From the NCBI GenBank assembly GCA_002842855.1, contig PHEE01000015.1, forward strand, positions 80,101-144,100: a stretch of DNA of 64,000 bases. The letters run 5' to 3'. Made by a program: the position numbers and the translations under genes. The DNA is from Alphaproteobacteria bacterium HGW-Alphaproteobacteria-4 (GTDB taxonomy: Bacteria > Pseudomonadota > Alphaproteobacteria > Rhodobacterales > Rhodobacteraceae). Position 1 is the stretch's first letter. Each line of letters starts with the position of its first letter. The notes beneath the pieces were generated by a model that was given only the letters and a program-made list of their open reading frames with translations, searched no databases and was not told the DNA's origin. Below are positions 22,535 through 30,911 of the stretch, one piece after another.

Positions 22535-22839
22535 CCGAAACGACCACCCCAACCGCGCTCTGGATCGCGCATGTGCATGTGACCGACGCGGCCGCCTATG
22601 GCCGCTACGCCGCCGCCGCTGGCCCGGCCATCGCGGCCTTTGGCGGCGTGTTTCTGGCGCGCGGCGGGCGCTATGTGCAGCTTGAGGGGCGCGACCGCGC
22701 GCGCAATGTCGTGGCGCGCTTTCCCAGCCTTGAGGCGGCGCATGCCTGCTATCTTTCGCCCGCCTATCAGGCGGCGCTGGCGCATGCCAAGGGCGCGTCG
22801 GAACGCGATCTGATGATTGTCGAGGAAGTCACACCCTGA
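22531..22839 (+). CDS. DUF1330 domain-containing protein
   Basis: A 102-residue protein that fits the DUF1330 family, small dimeric ferredoxin-like alpha/beta barrels of unknown function. The pattern WIAHVHVTD...[12 protein letters not shown] and the closing region before the C-terminus are typical. ATGA overlap with alaS indicates coupled translation. Confidence 0.88.
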   Translation: MTETTTPTALWIAHVHVTDAAAYGRYAAAAGPAIAAFGGVFLARGGRYVQLEGRDRARNVVARFPSLEAAHACYLSPAYQAALAHAKGASERDLMIVEEVTP

Positions 22840-22936
22840 CACTTTGCCGCGATTGGGGGTTCCTGCCTTCGACAATTTGAATGTATCATGGTTCTAACGC
22901 AGCGCCACGGCTGCGGGCAGGGGGCAGAGGCAAGCG

Positions 22937-23734
22937 ATGTGCCGTTGGGCGGCCTATATCGGGCAACCGATCTTTCTTGACGAAATCATCAGCAGGCCGG
23001 GTCACTCGCTGATCCACCAAAGCCATTGCGCAACCGAGTGCCATTCGGCGATCAATGCCGATGGCTTCGGCATTGCCTGGTATGGCGCGCGCCCCGAACC
23101 GGGGCTTTACCGCGATGTTCTGCCCGCGTGGTCTGACCCCAACCTGAAATCGCTGACCGCGCAGGTGCAGTCGGGTCTGTTCCTCGCGCATGTGCGGGCC
23201 TCGACCGGCACCGCCACCAGCCGCAACAACTGCCACCCGTTTGCCGTCGGGCGCTGGAGCTTCATGCACAATGGTCAGTTCGGCGGCTATGACAGCTACC
23301 GCCGTGACGCCGAAATGATGATCCCCGATGCCTATTACCCGAACCGTAAAGGCGCCACTGACAGCGAGGCGCTGTTTCTGGTCGCCTTGGGCGAGGGGTT
23401 GGACACCGACCCGAAGGGTGCCATGGAACGCGCGACGGCACGGATGGAAGCGCTGGCGCGGGCGCGCGGGGCGGCGCCCCATGTGCGCCTGACCTGCGCC
23501 TTTTCCGACGGCCAACGGCTTTTCGCAATCCGCTACGCCACCGACGACCTTGCCCCCACGCTTTACCACCGCTGGTCTGATACGCGGGTGGGGCGCGCCG
23601 TGGTATCCGAGCCGCTGGAGACCGGGGAAGGCGGCTGGGAACCGCTGCCGCAAGGCGCGTTTTGCACCTTTGACGGGGGCGATATGCGGGTTGAACCGTT
23701 CCTGCCGGTCGTCGCTAAAGCGAACGCTGCCTAG
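22937..23734 (+). CDS. Class II glutamine amidotransferase (YafJ/EgtC-like)
   Basis: A 265-residue Ntn-type amidotransferase with catalytic Cys2 exposed after Met removal (MCRWAAYIG), the usual FMHNGQ and HVRAST motifs, and a fold like GlxB/EgtC/YafJ. It has no synthetase domain, so it may hydrolyse a gamma-glutamyl amide by itself. No ergothioneine genes lie nearby. It lies 97 bp after the DUF1330 gene and converges with nlpD. Confidence 0.9.
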   Translation: MCRWAAYIGQPIFLDEIISRPGHSLIHQSHCATECHSAINADGFGIAWYGARPEPGLYRDVLPAWSDPNLKSLTAQVQSGLFLAHVRASTGTATSRNNCHPFAVGRWSFMHNGQFGGYDSYRRDAEMMIPDAYYPNRKGATDSEALFLVALGEGLDTDPKGAMERATARMEALARARGAAPHVRLTCAFSDGQRLFAIRYATDDLAPTLYHRWSDTRVGRAVVSEPLETGEGGWEPLPQGAFCTFDGGDMRVEPFLPVVAKANAA

Positions 23735-23797
23735 AAAGCCGTCCCCCTGCCCGCAACGGTCGTGGCGCATGCCCGCGGGCTTTTGGCCGGGGCGTGG

Positions 23798-24952
23798 CTA
23801 TTGCAGATAGGGCATCGGATCGACGCTTTCAAAGCCGTCGCGCACCTCGAAATGCACGAAGCCCGGCGTTCCCGCGCGCACTTTCGCGATGGTCTGCCCG
23901 CGCGACACGCGGTCGCCCTTGGCCACCGTCAGCGCATCAATGTTGGCGTAAACGGTCAGCAGGTTGTTGTCGTGACGGATCACCAGAATCGGCACACCAT
24001 CGGTATCTCGGGTAATTGCGGCAACCGTGCCGGCCTCGGCGGCGCGCACTGCGGTGCCGGGGGCGGCGGCAATATCGACGCCGTCGTTCTTCTTCTTCTC
24101 ATAGGGCCGAATGATTGCGCCGGTCACCGGCATTGCCATGCGGGCGGCGGTGGTGGTGCGTGTGGCGCCAAGGTTGGCAGCGGGCGGGGTGGCTACCGCC
24201 GCGTTTGCTGCCGGTGGGTTTGCGGCAGGCAGGGGCTGCGCGGCCGAGGGCGGCACCGGGGTTGCCGAGCCCTGACCTGGCGCCGAGGTAACTGGCGCGG
24301 CGGCTGCACTGCGCACCAGCGGCGCCGGGGTCGGGATCATCAGATACTGCCCTTCACGCACGCTCAGATCGGCAGGCAGACCGTTCCAGTCGGCCAGCGA
24401 GCGGACATCGACGCTGTAATAGCGCGCGATCGAATAGGCGGTCTCGCCACGCGCAACCTTGTGACGGATCGGCTCGCTCACGGCAGGGGCGGGGGTGGTC
24501 GTTTGGGCAGCACCCGTTGTGGTGGCGCGGTCGATGGCGCCGGTTGCAAGCGCGGTGATGTCAATGCGGTCAGAGGCGGCGGCGCCTGTGGCGGCGGCCA
24601 CACGCCCCGGCAGCGCCAGCACCTCGCCGCCGTTCAGCACGGTATCGGGCCGCAGCGCGTTGTAGCTTGCCAGTTCGGCGGCGCCGACCCCGACGCGATT
24701 CGCAAGTGCTGCCACGCTGTCGCCGCGCTTGGCCACCACCACCTGATAGGTGGGGTAAGAGATCACGCCGCGCGCATCGGGCTCCGGGCGTTGGTTCACG
24801 GCCTGGCGCACCGCCGCCGAAGTATCAAGCCCGGTATTGCCAAAGTTGCGCAGGTCGAAATCGAAATTGCCATCGGCATCACAGCCCGCCAGCGCAATAA
24901 GTGCTGCCCCGGCAAGCAGGCGGCGGGTGGTGCGGCGCGAAAATGTCGGCAT
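23798..24952 (-). CDS. nlpD: NlpD/DipM-like lipoprotein with LysM repeats and degenerate LytM domain
   Basis: A 384-residue lipoprotein. The lipobox LAGC puts the lipidated Cys at residue 24. LysM peptidoglycan-binding repeats lie near residues 66-117 and 160-206, then an Ala/Pro linker, then an M23/LytM fold (about 279-384). Zinc-ligand His positions are lost (HxGxD is NDGVD, YAH is YAN, HxH is FVH), so it should activate amidases rather than cut peptidoglycan. ATG 24952 follows GAGGA. It follows surE-pcm, the order known from E. coli. Confidence 0.88.
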   Translation of the reverse strand: MPTFSRRTTRRLLAGAALIALAGCDADGNFDFDLRNFGNTGLDTSAAVRQAVNQRPEPDARGVISYPTYQVVVAKRGDSVAALANRVGVGAAELASYNALRPDTVLNGGEVLALPGRVAAATGAAASDRIDITALATGAIDRATTTGAAQTTTPAPAVSEPIRHKVARGETAYSIARYYSVDVRSLADWNGLPADLSVREGQYLMIPTPAPLVRSAAAAPVTSAPGQGSATPVPPSAAQPLPAANPPAANAAVATPPAANLGATRTTTAARMAMPVTGAIIRPYEKKKNDGVDIAAAPGTAVRAAEAGTVAAITRDTDGVPILVIRHDNNLLTVYANIDALTVAKGDRVSRGQTIAKVRAGTPGFVHFEVRDGFESVDPMPYLQ

Positions 24953-25006
24953 CTGCTCTGTCCTCGCTTGCATTCGGGCCCTGTTGCCGGGCCCTTGGAA
25001 AACCGC

Positions 25007-25669
25007 CTAGTCGTAGCTTACGCCCTCGACCAATGGCACAAAGCGCACTGGGCGCAACTCGTCATATTCATATCCCGTTTCGGTGCGGCGCACCCGGATC
25101 AGGCTTTGCACCGCATCCGACTGGCCCACCGGCAGCACCATGATACCGCCTATCTTCAACTGCGCCAAGAGCGGCCCTGGCGGGTCTTCGGCGGCTGCGG
25201 TTACAAGAATGCGGTCGAACGGTGCCTGATCTGGCAGGCCGCGGCTGCCGTCGGCGGTGATCGCCACGATATTGCGAATGTGCAGTGCGGCGAAAATCTC
25301 TTCGGCTTCGCGCACCAGGCGGCGGTGGCGGTCAACGGTGTAGACCCGCCGCGCAAGCTGCGCGAGGATGGCCGCCTGATAGCCCGACCCGGTGCCGACT
25401 TCGAGCACGGTATCGCGCGGACCAACCTCAAGTGCCTGCGTCATCAGCCCCACCACCGAAGGCTGGCTGATGGTTTGGCCGCAAGCGATGGGCAAGGGCA
25501 TGTCTTCATAGGCGCGTTCGGCAAACAGGCCGCGCACAAACAGCCCGCGGTCCACCGCCTCCATCGCGGTCAGAACCCGCGCATCGGTGACCCCGCGCGA
25601 GCGCAGCGCGAACAGAAAGCGCATCTTGCGTTCGGCGACGGTGCCATCCTGGTCGCCCGCATCGCTCAT
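25007..25669 (-). CDS. pcm: Protein-L-isoaspartate O-methyltransferase
   Basis: A 220-residue cytoplasmic repair enzyme that methylates isoaspartyl residues of aged proteins. It has the family motif CGQTISQP and the SAM-binding motif [15 protein letters not shown] overlaps the surE stop by 4 bp, and nlpD follows after 54 bp. Confidence 0.95.
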   Translation of the reverse strand: MSDAGDQDGTVAERKMRFLFALRSRGVTDARVLTAMEAVDRGLFVRGLFAERAYEDMPLPIACGQTISQPSVVGLMTQALEVGPRDTVLEVGTGSGYQAAILAQLARRVYTVDRHRRLVREAEEIFAALHIRNIVAITADGSRGLPDQAPFDRILVTAAAEDPPGPLLAQLKIGGIMVLPVGQSDAVQSLIRVRRTETGYEYDELRPVRFVPLVEGVSYD

Positions 25670-26451
25670 GCCAGCAGCACTTCCAGATCGGCCAACACGT
25701 CATGCGCGGTCAGATCGGCGCGCATCGGGGTGATCGAGATGAAGCCGTCGAGGTTCACGGCCACATCCGTGCCGGGCGCGGTCGGCAGATGCTGCGGGCC
25801 ACCGGTAATCCACAGAAATTTGCGCCCCGAGGGCGAAATATGCGGTTTTACGCCAAAGAAGGTGTCGGTGCGCCAACCCTGCGCCGCTGCCTTCATGCCG
25901 CGCACTTTGGCCGCCGCGATGGGCGGAAAGTTGACATTGTAGAAAAGCCGGTAGTCGCCGCCATCCCACCGCCCCTTGTCCAGAAGTCTGCGCACCACAG
26001 CCGCACCATGCACCCGCGCAGCCTCGAACGGGTCAGCCAGGTCTTCAGTTTCGGGGCCCAGAAACTGACTGAGCGCAATCGCCGGGATGCCTTGCAGCGC
26101 CGCCTCCATCGCGCCACCCACGGTGCCCGAATACAGCGCATTCTCGGCGGCGTTATTGCCGCGGTTCACCCCCGAGAGCACCAGGTCTGGCCGCGCGCCC
26201 TGCAACACGTCATAGACCCCCGCCAATATGCAATCGGCCGGGCTGCCCTCGGCCGCATAGCGCCGCGCCGCCATCTTGGCGATCATCATCGGGTGGGTGT
26301 AGCTGATGCAATGCCCAACGCCCGATTGCTCGAACGCCGGCGCCACGGTCCAGACCTCGCCCGCCGGCCCAGCGATCTCGTGCGCAATCTGTTCCAGCAC
26401 AACCAGCCCCGGCGCGTTGATGCCATCGTCATTGGTAACCAGAATGCGCAT
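25666..26451 (-). CDS. surE: 5'-nucleotidase SurE
   Basis: A 261-residue divalent-metal-dependent survival phosphatase acting on nucleoside 5'- and 3'-monophosphates. The N-terminus ILVTNDDG and the SGVNRGNN motif hold the metal ligands. First gene of surE-pcm-nlpD. Confidence 0.96.
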   Translation of the reverse strand: MRILVTNDDGINAPGLVVLEQIAHEIAGPAGEVWTVAPAFEQSGVGHCISYTHPMMIAKMAARRYAAEGSPADCILAGVYDVLQGARPDLVLSGVNRGNNAAENALYSGTVGGAMEAALQGIPAIALSQFLGPETEDLADPFEAARVHGAAVVRRLLDKGRWDGGDYRLFYNVNFPPIAAAKVRGMKAAAQGWRTDTFFGVKPHISPSGRKFLWITGGPQHLPTAPGTDVAVNLDGFISITPMRADLTAHDVLADLEVLLA

Positions 26452-26524
26452 GAAACTCCCCGGTTCGATGGTTTCTGATTAGACCGGGCCGCAGCAAGGG
26501 TAAAGCGATGATGGGCTTGCCTTG

Positions 26525-26596
26525 GGCCAAATATCCCCGCCGGAGGCGCGTTTGCTCAGTGCAGCGCGCTCCGCCGGGGGGGATTGCGGGCTGAAG
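26525..26596. repeat. Class A intergenic palindromic element, full copy
   Basis: Left arm GGGCCAAATATCCCCGCC and right arm starting near 26564 with an imperfect inverse of CCCCGCCGGAGGCGCG, ending GCTGAAGC. It lies between surE and an SDR gene on the same strand, where it could terminate the SDR transcript. Shares its arms with 62245-62314 and 5332-5361. Confidence 0.55.
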
Positions 26597-26602
26597 CGGC
26601 GA

Positions 26603-27274
26603 TCAGAGCAGCGCGAGAATGCGCGCGGCCTCGAGTTTCGCGGAGGTAAGCACGGTTCGGTCTTCGCCGGGGAAAAAGCGCGCCCGGGTGGCGGTGGGCA
26701 TCGGCGCCGGGGTGTCGATCAGCACGCGCGGGCCGATTTTTGCGCATTCTGCCTGCCAGCTTCGCGCGAGCGCGATTTGCGCGGCCTTGGTGGCGCCGTA
26801 GGCCCCGAAGAACTTCTGCCCGCCGCGCGGATCGTCAAGGAAGATCGCGGTGCCGTTGCCAGCGCGCAGCAAAGGCTCGACAAGACCGATCAGGCTGGCG
26901 GTGGCGGCAATGTTGCAGGCGACCGATTTGGCAAGGTCTTTGGCCGCGATATGACCCGCGGGGGTAAGCGATTCTGCGTGAATCGCCGTGTGCACCCAAA
27001 GCTGCAACCCGCCCCAGCGTGTGGCCACAGACTGCACCAGCTGCGCCATCGCCTCGGGGTTGGTCACATCCATCGGGGCCAGCGTGGCACTGCCACCCGC
27101 GGCCCTTATGCGGTCGTCAAGTTCTTCAAGCCCGCCCGCCGTGCGCGCCACCGCCACCACATGCCAGCCTTGGGCGGCCAGCGCCTCGGCGAGTGCGGCG
27201 CCAAGGCCGCGCGAGGCGCCGGTAACAAGGGCGGTTCTGGGGGCGCTTGGCGGGGTGGGGGCTTTGGTGTTCAT
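26603..27274 (-). CDS. SDR family oxidoreductase lacking the catalytic Ser
   Basis: A 223-residue short-chain dehydrogenase with the cofactor motif TGASRGLG and the YGATK motif. The usual Ser 13 residues before the Tyr is replaced (FLDDPRGG context), so standard SDR catalysis is doubtful; E. coli YciK keeps it. ATG 27274 begins the family-type N-terminus; the open frame continues far upstream across bioY and is not coding. Divergent from bioY. Confidence 0.82.
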   Translation of the reverse strand: MNTKAPTPPSAPRTALVTGASRGLGAALAEALAAQGWHVVAVARTAGGLEELDDRIRAAGGSATLAPMDVTNPEAMAQLVQSVATRWGGLQLWVHTAIHAESLTPAGHIAAKDLAKSVACNIAATASLIGLVEPLLRAGNGTAIFLDDPRGGQKFFGAYGATKAAQIALARSWQAECAKIGPRVLIDTPAPMPTATRARFFPGEDRTVLTSAKLEAARILALL

Positions 27275-27319
27275 GCGCGAGCGTTTCGCATTCTGCCGCA
27301 GCCCGCGCAAGGGGGAGCG

Positions 27320-27349
27320 TTGACTTCTGCCGCATCTGCGGCATAACTG
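27320..27349 (+). promoter_or_regulatory. bioY promoter with palindromic operator in the spacer
   Basis: TTGACT (27320-27325), 18-bp spacer, TAACTG (27344-27349). The palindrome TGCCGCA-TC-TGCGGCA (27328-27343) fills the spacer, an ideal place for a repressor. It does not look like the BioR site TTATMKATAA. Confidence 0.5.
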
Positions 27350-27382
27350 CGCGGACCCTGACCCCTTTGCAAGAGGCCCCCG

Positions 27383-27931
27383 ATGACGCTTTCCAAGGCA
27401 CTTCTGCCGACCCAGACCCTCGCTGCCCGCGCCCTGATGGTGCTGGGCGGAACTGCCGTGATCGCGCTGGCCGCGCGCATTTCGGTGCCGATGTTGCCGG
27501 TGCCGATGACGCTTTCCACGCTGGCCGTGCTTTTGGTCGGTCTGACGATGGGCTGGCGCATGGGCCTTGCCGCCGTTGTTGCCTATATCGCCGAAGCGGC
27601 TGCCGGGTTGCCGGTGCTGGCACCGGGCTCGGTGCTTGGTGGGCCGACCACGGGGTTCATTCTGGGCTACCTGCCGATGGTGGCGCTGGCCGGGCTTGCC
27701 GCCGACCTTGGCGCGCGCCGGTTCGTGCCCGCGCTGCTGGCATCGGTCGCCGCGTCGCTCTTGATCTACGTGCCGGGCGTGCTCTGGCTTGATGCGGTGA
27801 CGCCGCTCAGCCTTGGCGGTGCGATCGAAAAGGGCATGTGGCCGTTCGTGGCGGGTGACATGGTAAAATCGGTGCTGGCGGCGCTGGCCGTGGCGGGCGG
27901 CTGGGCTGCAATCGGTCGTGGCCGAGGCTGA
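27383..27931 (+). CDS. bioY: Biotin transporter BioY
   Basis: A 182-residue membrane protein, the substrate-binding S component of ECF-type biotin uptake, with about six membrane segments and the family motif GGPTTGFILGY. No bioM/bioN energising genes are next to it. Solo BioY proteins can take up biotin, or the partners lie elsewhere. AGAGG precedes the ATG, and a strong terminator follows. Confidence 0.93.
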   Translation: MTLSKALLPTQTLAARALMVLGGTAVIALAARISVPMLPVPMTLSTLAVLLVGLTMGWRMGLAAVVAYIAEAAAGLPVLAPGSVLGGPTTGFILGYLPMVALAGLAADLGARRFVPALLASVAASLLIYVPGVLWLDAVTPLSLGGAIEKGMWPFVAGDMVKSVLAALAVAGGWAAIGRGRG

Positions 27932-27959
27932 GCCTTTCGTCACAGCGCGACTTTCGATG

Positions 27960-27986
27960 GGGGCGCCCGTGCGGCGCCCCTTTTTT
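27960..27986 (+). terminator. Rho-independent terminator of bioY
   Basis: GGGGCGCC, loop CGTGC, GGCGCCCC, then six T. Strong stem and tail. Confidence 0.9.
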
Positions 27987-28012
27987 CTTGTCTGCGCCTT
28001 TGGCGGAACAGG

Positions 28013-28042
28013 AAAAGGGCCGGAGGTTTCCCTCCGGCCCTT
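28013..28042 (-). terminator. Rho-independent terminator of gltA
   Basis: On the minus strand a 12-bp stem AAGGGCCGGAGG/CCTCCGGCCCTT with a 4-nt loop is followed by TTTT. It lies 18 bp beyond the gltA stop. Confidence 0.9.
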
Positions 28043-28060
28043 GCGCTTTGCGATGTGAAA

Positions 28061-29356
28061 TCAGCGGTTTACGACCGGCACATAGTCGCGCGCGGTCTCG
28101 CCGATGTAAAGCTGGCGCGGGCGGCCGATCTTCAGCGCCGGGTCGCCGATCATTTCTTTCCACTGCGAAATCCAGCCGACGGTGCGCGAAAGCGCGAAGA
28201 TCGGGGTGAACATCGCGGTCGGGAAGCCCATCGCTTCAAGGATGATGCCCGAGTAGAAATCGACATTGGGGTAGAGCTTTTTCGAGACGAAGTATTCGTC
28301 TTCGAGCGCGATCCGTTCCAGCTCTTTCGCGACCTTCAGGGTTTCGTTGTCGTGGATGCCAAGCAGGTCGAGCACCTCGTCGGCGCTTTCCTTCATCACC
28401 TTGGCGCGCGGGTCGAAGTTCTTGTAAACCCGGTGGCCAAAACCCATCAGGCGGAAGGGGTCATTCTTGTCTTTCGCCTTGGCAATGTATTCCGGGATCC
28501 GGTCCACAGTGCCGATTTCGCGCAGCATTTCAAGGCAGGCCTGGTTGGCGCCACCGTGGGCCGGGCCCCAGAGGCAGGCGATGCCCGCTGCAACGCAGGC
28601 GAACGGGTTGGCGCCCGACGACCCGGCCAGACGCACGGTCGAGGTCGAGGCGTTCTGTTCGTGATCGGCGTGCAGCATCATGATGCGGTCCATCGCCTTG
28701 GCGAGTACCGGGCTTACCGTGTAGTCCTCGGCCGGAACCGAGAAGCACATGTGCAGGAAATTCGAGGCGTAATCGAGGTTGTTGCGCGGGTAAACGAAAG
28801 GCTGGCCGATCGAATACTTGTAGGCCATCGCCGCGATTGTCGGCAGTTTGGCGATCATCCGCATTGCCGCCACTTCGCGCTGCCAGGGGTCGTTGATGTC
28901 GAGGCTGTCGTGATAGAAAGCCGACATCGCACCAACCACGCCCACCATGGTTGCCATCGGGTGGCTGTCGCGGCGGAAACCGCGGAAGAAATAATGCATC
29001 TGCTCATGCACCATCGTGTGGCGCGTGATGCGGCCTTCAAAGTTTTCCATTTGCTCGGCAGTCGGCAGCGAACCGTTCAGCAGCAGGTAGCAAACTTCAA
29101 GAAAATGCGAGTTTTCCGCAAGTTGTTCGATCGGGTAGCCGCGATAGAGCAATTCGCCCTTGTCGCCATCAATAAAGGTGATGGTGCTTTCGCATGATGC
29201 GGTCGACGTAAAGCCGGGGTCGTAGGTGAACACATCTGCTTCCGCGTAAAGCTTGCGGATGTCGATCACGTCGGGGCCAACGGTGGGGCTGAGCATCGGC
29301 AGCTCGAAGTTCTTGCCATCAAAGCTCAGCGTGGCGGTTCTTTTTGTTTCGGCCAT
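28061..29356 (-). CDS. gltA: Citrate synthase
   Basis: A 431-residue type II citrate synthase that condenses oxaloacetate with acetyl-CoA at the entry to the TCA cycle. The catalytic histidines lie in WGPAHGGAN and [10 protein letters not shown], with Asp in the C-terminal half. ATG 29356 ([10 protein letters not shown]) follows AAAGGAAA; the frame upstream overlaps gltX. Same strand as gltX, 61 bp after it. Confidence 0.97.
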   Translation of the reverse strand: MAETKRTATLSFDGKNFELPMLSPTVGPDVIDIRKLYAEADVFTYDPGFTSTASCESTITFIDGDKGELLYRGYPIEQLAENSHFLEVCYLLLNGSLPTAEQMENFEGRITRHTMVHEQMHYFFRGFRRDSHPMATMVGVVGAMSAFYHDSLDINDPWQREVAAMRMIAKLPTIAAMAYKYSIGQPFVYPRNNLDYASNFLHMCFSVPAEDYTVSPVLAKAMDRIMMLHADHEQNASTSTVRLAGSSGANPFACVAAGIACLWGPAHGGANQACLEMLREIGTVDRIPEYIAKAKDKNDPFRLMGFGHRVYKNFDPRAKVMKESADEVLDLLGIHDNETLKVAKELERIALEDEYFVSKKLYPNVDFYSGIILEAMGFPTAMFTPIFALSRTVGWISQWKEMIGDPALKIGRPRQLYIGETARDYVPVVNR

Positions 29357-29417
29357 GTCGTTTCCTTTCGCTGTTCCCGGTCTGGCCGAGAGTGTTCCGA
29401 TATCCCGGTGCAGCCGC

Positions 29418-30830
29418 TCAGGCCGCCTGATCGCCCAGCCGTGCGAGCGTCTCATCGCGGCCAAGCACAAGCATCATGTCAAATACGCTGGGTGTCACCA
29501 TGCGCCCTGCCAGCGCTGCCCGCAATGGCCCGGCAATCTTGCCCAGACCAAGCCCGTGCGCCGCTGCCACGGCAGAGACAATAGCCTCCAGCTCCTCGCG
29601 CATCCAGCTAGCATTTTGCAATTGCGGCGTCAATTCGCGCAGTATACCACGGGATACTGCATCAAGCGCCGCCGCCGCCTTTGGTTCCAGATCCAGGGGC
29701 CGAGATGTCAGAACGAAGTGTGCCTTTTCAAGCAGTTCCGGAAATGTCTTGGCGCGCTCCTTGGTGCAGGGTAGGGCCCGTGACAAGCCCTCACGTTGCT
29801 GTGCGGTCAGCACTTCGCGTTTCGCCGCCACCAGATATGCCTCAATTTCAGGCAATAATTCGGCGTCGGCAGCCTTGGCAATGTGGTACCCCGAAACGTT
29901 TTCAAGTTTCTTGAAATCAAGCCGTGCCGGGGCGCGCCCGATTCCCGGCAGATCGAACCATTCCAGCGCCTGTGCGTCGTCGAAAAGTTCGTCATCTCCG
30001 TGGCTCCAGCCAAGCCGGGTAAGGTAGTTGCGCATTCCCGCGGCGGGAAATCCCATCGCCTGATATTCCTCAAGCCCGACCGCGCCGTGGCGCTTGCTCA
30101 GCTTTTTGCCATCGGGGCCATGGATCAGCGGAATATGGGCGAACACCGGCACCTGCCAGCCCATCGCCTGATAGATCTGCACTTGCCGCGCCGCGTTGGT
30201 CAGGTGGTCATCTCCACGGATGATATGGGTCACGCCCATGTCGTGGTCATCGACAACCACCGCCAGCATGTAGGTGGGGGTAGCATCGGAGCGTAAACAA
30301 ACCATGTCATCAAGCTGGTCATTGCGGAAAGTGACCGTGCCCTGCACCGCATCCTCGATCACCGTGGCGCCCTCGCGCGGGGCCTTCAGGCGGATTGCAT
30401 AGGGTGCGTCGGGGTGGCTGGCGGGGTCGGCGTCGCGCCACGGGCTTTGAAAGAGGGTCGAGCGGCCCTCGGCGCGCGCCGCCTCGCGGTAGGCCTCAAT
30501 TTCCGCCTGGGTCGCAAAACATTTGTAGGCGGTGCCGTTGGCAAGCATCTGGCGCGCCACCTCGGCGTGGCGGGCGCGCCCGGCAAACTGGCTGACCGCC
30601 TCGCCATCCCAATCAAGCCCCAACCAGGCCAGGCCGTGCAGAATGGCGGCGGTGGCTTCGGGGGTTGAACGCGCACGGTCGGTATCCTCGATCCGCAGCA
30701 GAAACTTGCCGCCGCGCCCGCGTGCGTAGAGCCAGTTGAACAGCGCTGTGCGGGCGCCGCCAATGTGCAGATAGCCGGTTGGCGAGGGCGCAAAACGGGT
30801 GACGACCGGGGCCGGGGAAGCGGAAGACAT
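29418..30830 (-). CDS. gltX: Glutamate--tRNA ligase
   Basis: A 470-residue class I synthetase with the HIGH signature as HIGG ([11 protein letters not shown]) and KMSKS as KLSKRHG. It charges tRNA-Glu. Many Rhodobacterales carry two such genes, so a second copy may exist outside the window. The Shine-Dalgarno GAAAGG overlaps a CtrA-like site shared with comEC. Confidence 0.95.
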   Translation of the reverse strand: MSSASPAPVVTRFAPSPTGYLHIGGARTALFNWLYARGRGGKFLLRIEDTDRARSTPEATAAILHGLAWLGLDWDGEAVSQFAGRARHAEVARQMLANGTAYKCFATQAEIEAYREAARAEGRSTLFQSPWRDADPASHPDAPYAIRLKAPREGATVIEDAVQGTVTFRNDQLDDMVCLRSDATPTYMLAVVVDDHDMGVTHIIRGDDHLTNAARQVQIYQAMGWQVPVFAHIPLIHGPDGKKLSKRHGAVGLEEYQAMGFPAAGMRNYLTRLGWSHGDDELFDDAQALEWFDLPGIGRAPARLDFKKLENVSGYHIAKAADAELLPEIEAYLVAAKREVLTAQQREGLSRALPCTKERAKTFPELLEKAHFVLTSRPLDLEPKAAAALDAVSRGILRELTPQLQNASWMREELEAIVSAVAAAHGLGLGKIAGPLRAALAGRMVTPSVFDMMLVLGRDETLARLGDQAA

Positions 30831-30836
30831 CTGGAA

Positions 30837-30852
30837 TTAACCTTTCGGTAAC
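30837..30852 (+). promoter_or_regulatory. CtrA-like site between gltX and comEC
   Basis: TTAA-CCTTTCG-GTAAC matches the CtrA consensus TTAA-N7-TTAAC with one mismatch. It lies in the 81-bp divergent gap, overlapping the gltX ribosome site. Confidence 0.4.
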
Positions 30853-30911
30853 CATGAGCCGGGTAGGCTTTCGCGCTGATCCTTAGGCAAGGATACACGG
30901 AGAAACAAGAA

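Noticed and set aside
23771..23784. Terminator GCCCGCGGGC-TTTT after the amidotransferase gene
   Set aside because: A continuous 10-bp palindrome cannot fold with an adequate loop; at most a 3-bp stem remains.
27275..27943. Upstream extension of the SDR gene
   Set aside because: The open frame runs antisense through bioY and is full of Arg/His/Gln; the SDR fold starts at 27274.
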